A DNA stretch of 9,461 nt from Bacteroidales bacterium (GTDB lineage Bacteria; Bacteroidota; Bacteroidia; Bacteroidales; Muribaculaceae): positions 1 to 9,461 of the forward strand of contig SFJG01000106.1 of assembly GCA_004555955.1 (NCBI GenBank), given 5' to 3'. Positions within the stretch are counted from its first letter, which is position 1, and each line of letters begins with the position of its first letter. The notes beneath the pieces were generated by a model. That model was not told the origin of the DNA and did not search any database. It saw only the letters and a list, made by a program, of their open reading frames with translations. This document shows, piece by piece, positions 1 to 5,891 of the stretch. A program made the position numbers and the translations under genes.

Positions 1-31
1 CGGTTTTCAATATTTATTCAGAAATAAATAG

Positions 32-39
32 TACCTTTA
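32..39 (+). promoter_or_regulatory. Possible -7 box of the KilA-N gene
   Basis: The octamer TACCTTTA differs at its last position from the Bacteroidetes -7 consensus TAnnTTTG and lies 27 bp before the ATG at 66. No convincing -33 TTG box is visible at the usual spacing, so this is a tentative call. The rest of positions 1-65 is A/T-rich and shows no other gene or signal. Confidence 0.35.
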
Positions 40-65
40 CATTATAAAACAATCTCAAAAATTTT

Positions 66-869
66 ATGGCTAAATTAATTATAGACAATACAGAAATTAC
101 CATCGTAAAAGTCAATGGAGAAAACTACATCTGCCTAACAGATATGCTTAGCGCAAAAGATGGTAATTTCTTTATTACAGACTGGTTGCGTAATAGAAAC
201 ACTTTAGAATATATAGGCATTTGGGAAAAAGTCTATAATCCGAATTTTAATTATGGCGAATTCGCCATAATTAAAAGTAGAGCCGGCTTAAACAGCTTTA
301 AAATCAGCGTAAAAGAATTTGTAACAAGAACCAACGCAATAAGTTTACAAGCGAAAGTCGGAAGATATGGTGGCACATATGCACATCCGGACATTGCTTT
401 TGAATTTGCAATGTGGATAAGCCCGGCGTTTAAAGTTTATATCGTCAAGGAATTTCAAAGGTTTAAAGCATCTGAACAGAGACAATTGGGATGGTCTGCG
501 AAGCGAGAACTGTCAAAAATCAACTACCGCATACATACAGATGCCATCAAACATAACCTTATACCTGCAAAGGTTACCGCGACTCAAGCAAACATCATCT
601 ATGCCAACGAAGCAGATGTGCTAAATGTGGCAATGTTCGGTGTAACGGCAAAACAATGGAGAGAAGCCAATCCCAACTTAAAAGGTAATATACGTGACTA
701 TGCTTCAATTAATGAACTTATCTGTCTATCGAATATGGAGAACCTCAATGCGGTCTTCATTGAACAGGGAATGCCTCAAAACGAGAGACTATTCAAGTTA
801 AACCAAATAGCCATACATCAAATGAGCGTATTGGAAAACTGCAACAACGATAGAGAATTATTGAAATAA
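66..869 (+). CDS. KilA-N domain-containing protein
   Basis: A 267-residue protein with an N-terminal KilA-N domain at about residues 3-135. Recognisable family motifs in order are the WLRNRNTLEYIGIWE stretch (40-54), NPNFNYGEF (58-66), the AGLNSFKIS stretch (73-81), KVGRYGGTYAHPDIAFEF (97-114) and the FKVYIVKEFQRFK segment (122-134). KilA-N is a putative nucleic-acid-binding fold, typical of large DNA viruses and phages (P1 KilA) and also common as stand-alone chromosomal genes in Bacteroidetes. The C-terminal half (about 140-267) is mostly helical in character; its TATQANIIYANEADVLN and FGVTAKQWREANP segments occur with this domain, but I cannot give a function. There is no signal peptide or membrane segment. 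The gene is visibly more A/T-rich than the operon on its right, has no phage neighbours in the window, and contains a perfect 32-bp palindrome at 245-276. The domain call is firm. A DNA-binding or regulatory role is inferred. Confidence 0.9.
   Translation: MAKLIIDNTEITIVKVNGENYICLTDMLSAKDGNFFITDWLRNRNTLEYIGIWEKVYNPNFNYGEFAIIKSRAGLNSFKISVKEFVTRTNAISLQAKVGRYGGTYAHPDIAFEFAMWISPAFKVYIVKEFQRFKASEQRQLGWSAKRELSKINYRIHTDAIKHNLIPAKVTATQANIIYANEADVLNVAMFGVTAKQWREANPNLKGNIRDYASINELICLSNMENLNAVFIEQGMPQNERLFKLNQIAIHQMSVLENCNNDRELLK
245..276. repeat. Perfect 32-bp palindrome inside the KilA-N gene
   Basis: Each half-site reads TTTTAATTATGGCGAA from its outer end on its own strand, and the two halves meet with no spacer at 260/261 (an EcoRI-type GAATTC at the centre). 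The symmetry ends at 245 and 276, since the next bases (A at 244, G at 277) do not pair. It encodes residues 60-71 of the KilA-N domain, a conserved segment. Confidence 0.9.
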
Positions 870-899
870 AAACGTCGGCAAGGCATACAAAAGTCAACA

Positions 900-937
900 A
901 AAAGTCGGCGACAGTGCTGAAACTGCCGCCGACTTTT
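900..937. terminator. Bidirectional terminator between convergent genes
   Basis: The arms AAAAGTCGGC (900-909) and GCCGACTTTT (928-937) pair perfectly. The stem continues through G910-C927, one A/C mismatch, and CAGT/ACTG (912-915 with 922-925), closing on a six-base loop. Both strands end the stem in a T-run, so the element can serve both the KilA-N gene (+) and the decarboxylase operon (-), whose stop codons lie on either side. Confidence 0.85.
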
Positions 938-953
938 ATATTTGAAGAAATTG

Positions 954-2090
954 TTAACCGAGGAATCCGAGGAGAGCACCGGCAGCAACAGCCGAGCCGA
1001 TAACGCCGGCAACGTTCGGACCCATAGCATGCATAAGCAAGTAGTTGGTTGTGTTGGAGATACGCGACGACATAGGCACAGCCGAAACGCCGGCGTTACC
1101 GATGAGCGGGTTAATCTTCTTGGATTTGGGTAATACGAGGTTGAAGAGTTTGACGAAGAGTACGCCCGAAGTCGATGCGATGATAAACGCCATGAATCCA
1201 AGTGCGAAAATCTTGATTGTATCGAAAGTCAAGAATTCGGAAGCCTGGGTCGAAGCACCAACGGTAAGACCAAGCAACATAACGATAATATCGTTGAGCG
1301 CGTTGCTTGCGGTCTTTGCCAAACGCGTGGTCACACCACTCTCACGAAGCAAGTTACCGAAGAAGAGCATACCGAGAAGCGGAAGCGCAGTCGGCACGAC
1401 GAAGCAAGTGAGAAGGAGTCCGACAATCGGGAACATAATTTTCTCTCTTTGCGACACGGCGCGAGCCGGTTTCATTTTGATGACGCGCTCTTTCTTGGTA
1501 GTGAGCAACTTCATAATAGGCGGCTGGATGACGGGCACAAGAGCCATATAAGAGTAAGCCGATACGGCAATGGCGCCCATGAGGTTAGGTGCAAGTTTCG
1601 ACGAAAGGAAGATAGCCGTAGGGCCGTCGGCACCACCGATAATAGCGATTGCACCGGCTTGGTCGGGAGCAAAGCCGAGGGCAAGAGCAACCATATAAGC
1701 GCCGAAGATGCCGAACTGAGCGGCTGCACCGATGAGCATAAGTTTCGGATTGGCAATAAGTGCCGAGAAGTCGGTCATCGCACCAATGCCGAGGAAGATG
1801 AGTGGCGGATACCATCCGGCACTAACTCCGTTGTAAAGGATATTGAGGACAGAACCTTCTTCGTATATACCAACTTCGAGACCGGCATCGATTTTGAAAG
1901 GGATGTTGCCCACGAGGATACCGAAACCAATCGGAACGAGGAGCAGGGGCTCGAAATTGTGTTTGATGGCAAGCCAAATGAAGAACAAACCGACAGCGAG
2001 CATAACGAGGTGTTCCCAAGTGACGTTGGCAAAACCCGTAAAGCTCCAGAAATCGGCTAAGTTTTGGCTTAAGAAATCAAATAATTCCAT
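954..2090 (-). CDS. mmdB: Na+-translocating methylmalonyl-CoA (oxaloacetate-type) decarboxylase beta subunit
   Basis: A 378-residue, very hydrophobic inner-membrane protein of the OadB/MmdB/GcdB family. This subunit removes CO2 from carboxybiotin and couples that step to Na+ export. Family landmarks are the IIGGADGPTAIFLSSKLAP block (150-168) with Asp155, which corresponds to the essential Asp of region IIIa in Klebsiella OadB; GNLLRESGV (245-253) and the following N/D-rich helix (263-268); NPLIGNAGVSAVP (327-339); and the C-terminal NYLLMHAMGPNVAG helix (349-362). The length is within the family range. It is the last gene of the five-gene operon, starts 9 bp after the biotin-carrier gene and ends just before the terminator at 900-937. 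Sequence alone does not separate OadB from MmdB. The adjacent epimerase and the CoA-type carboxyltransferase argue for methylmalonyl-CoA as substrate. Confidence 0.95.
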   Translation of the reverse strand: MELFDFLSQNLADFWSFTGFANVTWEHLVMLAVGLFFIWLAIKHNFEPLLLVPIGFGILVGNIPFKIDAGLEVGIYEEGSVLNILYNGVSAGWYPPLIFLGIGAMTDFSALIANPKLMLIGAAAQFGIFGAYMVALALGFAPDQAGAIAIIGGADGPTAIFLSSKLAPNLMGAIAVSAYSYMALVPVIQPPIMKLLTTKKERVIKMKPARAVSQREKIMFPIVGLLLTCFVVPTALPLLGMLFFGNLLRESGVTTRLAKTASNALNDIIVMLLGLTVGASTQASEFLTFDTIKIFALGFMAFIIASTSGVLFVKLFNLVLPKSKKINPLIGNAGVSAVPMSSRISNTTNYLLMHAMGPNVAGVIGSAVAAGALLGFLG

Positions 2091-2099
2091 AACTGTTTA

Positions 2100-2534
2100 C
2101 TATTCAATTGTTAAAAGAGTTGCACCTTCAAGCACTGAATCGCCCTTGTTAACATCGATAGACTTAACAGTACCGGATTTTTCAGCGTGGATATTGTTTT
2201 CCATCTTCATAGCCTCGAGGATAACGACGGTATCGGAAGGCGAAACGGTGTCGCCGACTTTAACTTTGATGTCGAGTACTGTGCCGGGAAGCGGAGCTTT
2301 GACAGCACCTGCACCGCCGGCAGCGACAGGCTTGGAGATAACTTTAGCACCCGATTCAGTGCGAGGAGCTGCGGCAGCCTTAGGAGCGGCAACTTTAACC
2401 GGCTTAACAGCTTGCTCTTCGAGCTCGACTTTGTAAGGCACACCGTTGACAAGCACTTGTGCTTCGTTGTTGTCGATGTCGCCAACAGAAACTTTATATT
2501 CTGTTCCGTTGATTTTATATTTGTATTCTTTCAT
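2100..2534 (-). CDS. mmdC: Biotin carboxyl carrier protein (decarboxylase gamma subunit)
   Basis: A 144-residue biotinyl protein. The C-terminal domain (about 78-144) is a biotinyl/lipoyl barrel with the attachment motif EAMKMEN, in which Lys110 is the biotinylated residue. A flexible Ala/Pro/Lys/Gly-rich linker (about 41-80) joins it to an N-terminal section (1-40) with short beta-rich sequence. The swinging biotin takes CO2 from (S)-methylmalonyl-CoA at the carboxyltransferase and hands it to the membrane beta subunit. It sits between the OadG-type gene (23 bp upstream) and the beta-subunit gene (9 bp downstream). Biotinylation would need BirA, which is not in the window; biotin synthase is encoded at 8340-9311. 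Confidence 0.95.
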   Translation of the reverse strand: MKEYKYKINGTEYKVSVGDIDNNEAQVLVNGVPYKVELEEQAVKPVKVAAPKAAAAPRTESGAKVISKPVAAGGAGAVKAPLPGTVLDIKVKVGDTVSPSDTVVILEAMKMENNIHAEKSGTVKSIDVNKGDSVLEGATLLTIE

Positions 2535-2557
2535 TGTTTTATGAGTAGATAATTGGG

Positions 2558-3463
2558 TTATTTATGAGGATTTTGACGCAAAGAGTAGATTTTAGAGTTC
2601 CACGGCGAATAAGCACGTTTCACTTTGTTGATAGTCAACACGAAGTCTTCATGGTCGTGCATGTTAAGATGTTCGTGGAGAGCCATAGCGATAGCAGCGA
2701 TTTCTTCGCCGGAGTCGGCAAGAGTCGACTTGACATCGGAAGCCACCGCCGGACCGTTGTGCGATTCCGCCTTTTTGCGTCTGGCAATTTTCTCATTAAC
2801 TTTTCCAATCGAGCGGAAACAAACGCTGAGAATGAGCAATGCAGAGAATACGACACCCATAGCGAGGAGCGTCATACCGATACCCTTGCTGTCATTTTCT
2901 GCAAACATTTCGATTTTCTTGTTCTCATCGACAATCACGTTGTTACTGCTGGGAGTAATGTGCTTGCCGTCGCTGCCGTCGCGGATTTCCCATCCCTCTT
3001 TGCCGTCTTCTACGCGAGCATAAGATTGGTTAGCCGGGATGTTGGCCGGAATAGTAACTTCGTCGATGAGCGTAATGCCGTCGGCATCGTAGAGGCCAAT
3101 CCAGTTTTCTTTACCCGGAGTGAGGGTGAAGCTTACGTGGAAAGTGCCTTTACCGGGATTTCCGTCTGCCCAGAACAGCAGATGCTGACGGGGCGGAATT
3201 TCGGTGTTGACGTCCATACGCGGCACGGGATACATCTTCGGTTGGTTCTTGTCGTTCGTTAGATACATACAAGACGTTTCAACAGGAGCAAACGAAGAGT
3301 TGAACAATTCAATCCATGCGTGGTATTGACCGTAATCGTCGATGTAGTTACTATCGTTTTGGACCATCACCTCGTTGATGCGCACGGCCTTACGCCCTTG
3401 GGCGAAGACGCACGCCGTACCGGCAACGGCGCAGAGCAATAGAACTATTATTTTCTTATTCAT
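2558..3463 (-). CDS. Lamin-tail domain fused to OadG-type decarboxylase subunit
   Basis: A 301-residue protein with three visible parts. Residues 1-22 are a signal peptide ending in VFAQ. Residues about 24-180 resemble a lamin-tail (LTD) beta-sandwich: VRINEVMVQND, the W-I-E-L-F-N segment (50-55), a YLTND strand, and the later LIDEVTIP and SYARVEDG segments. Residues about 194-216 form one membrane helix (GIGMTLLAMGVVFSALLIL) followed by basic residues and a cytoplasmic tail that matches OadG: SGEEIAAIAMALHEH (251-265), FVLTINKVKRAYSPW (274-288), and the end KIYSLRQNP. OadG/MmdD subunits normally have only the helix plus tail, near 80-100 residues, and help assemble the decarboxylase. The predicted topology puts the LTD in the periplasm and the OadG tail with the enzyme. 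The gene lies between the alpha and gamma genes, which supports a delta-subunit role. The function of the LTD is unknown; anchoring or stabilising the pump from outside is inference. Confidence 0.88.
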   Translation of the reverse strand: MNKKIIVLLLCAVAGTACVFAQGRKAVRINEVMVQNDSNYIDDYGQYHAWIELFNSSFAPVETSCMYLTNDKNQPKMYPVPRMDVNTEIPPRQHLLFWADGNPGKGTFHVSFTLTPGKENWIGLYDADGITLIDEVTIPANIPANQSYARVEDGKEGWEIRDGSDGKHITPSSNNVIVDENKKIEMFAENDSKGIGMTLLAMGVVFSALLILSVCFRSIGKVNEKIARRKKAESHNGPAVASDVKSTLADSGEEIAAIAMALHEHLNMHDHEDFVLTINKVKRAYSPWNSKIYSLRQNPHK

Positions 3464-3475
3464 ATTCTACAATGA

Positions 3476-5029
3476 TTATAATGGAATATTACCGTGCTTT
3501 TTAGCCGGGTTCGACAATTTCTTGGTAGCCAATTGCTGGAGAGCGCGGATAATGCGGAAACGAGTGTTACGCGGCTCGATAACATCGTCGATATAGCCAT
3601 ACTTTGCTGCGTTGTAGGGGTTGCAGAACAAGTCGGTATATTCTTTCTCTTTTTCGGCGATGAAAGCAGCGGGGTCGGCTTGCTCTTTAGCCTCGCGAGC
3701 GTAGAGCACTTCGGCAGCGCCTTCGGCACCCATAACGGCGATTTCGGCAGTCGGCCATGCGTAGTTGACGTCGCCGCGAAGTTGCTTACAACTCATCACG
3801 ATGTGGCTACCACCGTAGCTCTTGCGGATTGTAACCGTAACTTTGGGCACTGTTGCTTCGCCGTAAGCGTAGAGAAGTTTTGCTCCGTGGAGGATAACGG
3901 CGTTGTACTCTTGACCTGTACCCGGAAGGAATCCCGGCACGTCGACGAGCGACACGATGGGAATATTGAATGCGTCGCAGAAGCGTACGAAACGGGCTGC
4001 CTTGCGCGATGCGTTGCAGTCGAGCACACCTGCCAAATATTTCGGCTGGTTGGCTACGATACCTACGCTCTGTCCGTTGAAACGTGCAAAACCGATGATG
4101 ATGTTTTTCGCATAGTTTTGTTGAACTTCGAGGAATTCGCCGTTGTCGATGATAGCACCGATGATGTCATACATGTCGTAAGCCTTGTTTGCTGCCTCGG
4201 GAACGATTTCGTTGAGGGCGTCTTCAAGACGGTCAATCGGGTCAGTGCATTGAACGAGGGGCGCTTCTTCGAGGTTGTTTTGCGGGATGAAGCTGAGGAG
4301 CTTGCGGATGAGTTTGAGAGCCTCTTCGCCGTCTTCGGTAGCGAAATGAGCCACACCCGACTTGGTGGAGTGCATTGTAGCACCACCGAGTTGCTCTTGT
4401 GTAACGTCTTCGCCGGTCACCGTCTTAACCACCTTCGGCCCTGTCAAGAACATGTAAGAGATGCCCTTTGTCATGATGGTGAAGTCGGTCAATGCGGGGC
4501 TATAAACAGCGCCGCCGGCACACGGACCGAGGATTGCAGAGATTTGGGGAACGACACCCGAAGCGAGGATGTTGCGCTCGAAGATTTCGGCATAACCGCC
4601 CAAAGCGTTTATACCTTCTTGGATACGCGCACCGCCGGAGTCGTTAAGGCCGATGACGGGAGCTCCCATCTTCATTGCCATATCCATAATCTTGCAGATT
4701 TTCTGCGCCATAGTTTCGGAAAGAGAGCCTGCCGAAACGGTGAAGTCTTGTGCAAAAACATAAACAAGGCGACCATCGATTGTACCGTAACCGGTAACAA
4801 CGCCGTCGCCAAGATAATGCTTTTTGTCCATACCGAAGTTTGTACAACGGTGCTGAACGAACATATCGAATTCTTCGAAACTACCCTCATCGAGGAGTTG
4901 TGCTATTCGCTCGCGCGCTGTGTATTTGCCTCTGGCGTGCTGCTTCTCGATAGCCTTTTCGCCACCGCCGAGACGAGCCTGCTCGCGTAATGCGATTAGA
5001 CGCTGAACTTTCTCAAGTTGACTGCTCAT
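3476..5029 (-). CDS. mmdA: Methylmalonyl-CoA decarboxylase alpha / acyl-CoA carboxylase carboxyltransferase
   Basis: A 517-residue crotonase-fold carboxyltransferase of the PccB/MmdA type, close to the usual length of about 510-520. Landmarks are SGGARIQEG (131-139) and GPCAGGAVYSPALTDF (168-183) in the N-terminal lobe, which form acyl-CoA contacts and an oxyanion hole, and VDVPGFLPGTGQE (362-374), RKSYGGSHIVMSCK (402-415) and AEIAVMGAEGA (428-438) in the C-terminal biotin-side lobe. It moves CO2 between an acyl-CoA and carrier-bound biotin. Placement with an epimerase upstream and OadG, carrier and Na+-pump genes downstream, and no biotin carboxylase gene in the operon, points to the decarboxylating direction: (S)-methylmalonyl-CoA to propionyl-CoA. 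A dual role as propionyl-CoA carboxylase subunit cannot be excluded. The start is preceded by an A-run and no Shine-Dalgarno motif. Confidence 0.95.
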   Translation of the reverse strand: MSSQLEKVQRLIALREQARLGGGEKAIEKQHARGKYTARERIAQLLDEGSFEEFDMFVQHRCTNFGMDKKHYLGDGVVTGYGTIDGRLVYVFAQDFTVSAGSLSETMAQKICKIMDMAMKMGAPVIGLNDSGGARIQEGINALGGYAEIFERNILASGVVPQISAILGPCAGGAVYSPALTDFTIMTKGISYMFLTGPKVVKTVTGEDVTQEQLGGATMHSTKSGVAHFATEDGEEALKLIRKLLSFIPQNNLEEAPLVQCTDPIDRLEDALNEIVPEAANKAYDMYDIIGAIIDNGEFLEVQQNYAKNIIIGFARFNGQSVGIVANQPKYLAGVLDCNASRKAARFVRFCDAFNIPIVSLVDVPGFLPGTGQEYNAVILHGAKLLYAYGEATVPKVTVTIRKSYGGSHIVMSCKQLRGDVNYAWPTAEIAVMGAEGAAEVLYAREAKEQADPAAFIAEKEKEYTDLFCNPYNAAKYGYIDDVIEPRNTRFRIIRALQQLATKKLSNPAKKHGNIPL

Positions 5030-5070
5030 ATTGATTTTTTTGAATTAATTAGGAAATCTAATGGATTGAA

Positions 5071-5478
5071 TTATTCGGGTTTTTCGCATAGTTCTGTCAA
5101 CACGCCGAGAGTCGATTTCGGGTGAAGAAAAGCGATGTTAAGACCTTCAGCACCTTTGCGAGGAGCTTTGTCGATAAGGCGAACGCCTTTAGCTTCTACT
5201 TCGGCAAGCGCTGCTGCTACGCCGTCGGTAGCAAATGCGATGTGGTGGATACCTTCGCCGCGCTTTTCGATGAATTTTGCCACTGCACTTTCTTCGCTTG
5301 TCGGCTCGAGAAGTTCAATCTTTGTTTGTCCGACTTTGAAGAACGCTGTCTTCACTTTTTGATCGGCTACCTCTTCGATAGCGTAGCATTTGAAACCAAG
5401 AACTTGTTCGTAATAAGGAATTGCTTCGTCAAGGCTTTTGACAGCGATTCCAAGATGCTCAATGTGAGAAATATTCAT
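5071..5478 (-). CDS. mce: Methylmalonyl-CoA epimerase
   Basis: A 135-residue VOC-superfamily protein that interconverts (R)- and (S)-methylmalonyl-CoA, linking the mutase product to the decarboxylase encoded downstream. Two beta-alpha-beta-beta-beta modules are visible: IEHLGIAVKSLDEAIPYYEQ starts the first, and GIHHIAFATDGVAAALAE (76-93) starts the second. Likely metal ligands by family position are His8, His79 and Glu129 (in LTELCE); the fourth is probably near residues 51-53. I chose the ATG at 5478 because the protein then begins directly at the first conserved strand and has the family's usual length. The longer frame from 5526 adds 16 unconserved residues and would begin only about 18 bp after the predicted -7 box. 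First gene of the operon; 41 bp separate it from the alpha-subunit gene. Confidence 0.95.
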   Translation of the reverse strand: MNISHIEHLGIAVKSLDEAIPYYEQVLGFKCYAIEEVADQKVKTAFFKVGQTKIELLEPTSEESAVAKFIEKRGEGIHHIAFATDGVAAALAEVEAKGVRLIDKAPRKGAEGLNIAFLHPKSTLGVLTELCEKPE

Positions 5479-5543
5479 AATACAATAAATTAATGTTAGT
5501 TTCACTTTTCTTGCGACGTCATTCAACGGCGCAGTTTACCTGG

Positions 5544-5551
5544 CAAATTTA
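5544..5551 (-). promoter_or_regulatory. -7 box of the mce-mmd operon
   Basis: On the minus strand the octamer TAAATTTG followed by C matches the Bacteroidetes -7 consensus TAnnTTTG. It would place transcription start near 5537, giving a leader of about 60 nt to the epimerase ATG at 5478. No clear -33 TTG box was found. Confidence 0.55.
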
Positions 5552-5847
5552 CTACTTTTTTTTATTATAGCGGGTGTTTACGGAATTTTATTTGGTCTCT
5601 AAGTATAAAAAAAATGTATAAAAAATAGAATAATGCACTAATCACATAATCAACGCTTCTTCGTCGCCAAAGTTTTAGCCTCTTTTTTCCGGAACTGACA
5701 ACCTTTTCAGGAATAAAACAAAACTATTGTAAACCATATTAGTTAATCGCCCTCAAATCTGTCAAGTCTTTTTAGGGAAAGTCAATTATCAGCACACAAA
5801 TTAACACGATTTAACCGGGGATGGGTAAATCCGTAGGCTATAATTAT

Positions 5848-5855
5848 TAAATTTG
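5848..5855 (+). promoter_or_regulatory. -7 box of the LRR surface-protein gene
   Basis: TAAATTTG followed by C fits the Bacteroidetes -7 consensus TAnnTTTG, 36 bp before the ATG at 5892. The predicted start of transcription, near 5862, falls on the first copy of a duplicated AAAACATATG sequence, so the leader would be short. No good -33 box is visible. Confidence 0.55.
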
Positions 5856-5891
5856 CAGAAAACATATGCTTATTAAATTAGACTAAAACAT

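Larger units (their letters stand above)
5479..5891. other. Divergent intergenic region
   Basis: These 413 bp separate the mce operon (-) from the LRR gene (+). The sequence is A/T-rich with runs of A and T around 5555-5635 and a short direct repeat, GTATAAAAAA-like, near 5603-5627. It holds one -7 box per direction (5544-5551 and 5848-5855) and a six-codon upstream frame at 5866-5886. I see no tRNA, convincing riboswitch, or protein-coding gene here. Confidence 0.6.

Noticed and set aside
1045..2060. Plus-strand open frames of 168 and 203 codons opposite the beta-subunit gene
   Set aside because: They are antisense shadows of a clearly conserved membrane protein gene and show no domain.
3494..4990. 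A 498-codon open frame on the plus strand, opposite the carboxyltransferase gene
   Set aside because: It is the antisense shadow of mmdA. Its translation has no recognisable domain, and the minus-strand frame shows full family conservation.
5479..5526. Longer start for methylmalonyl-CoA epimerase at 5526
   Set aside because: The added 16 residues are not conserved in character, and the ATG at 5478 gives the usual family length.
5685..5715. Imperfect inverted repeat (TTCCGGAA with TTCAGGAA) in the divergent intergenic region
   Set aside because: The stem has a mismatch and only seven pairs, with no T-run or flanking context, so it is not better than chance in this A/T-rich stretch.
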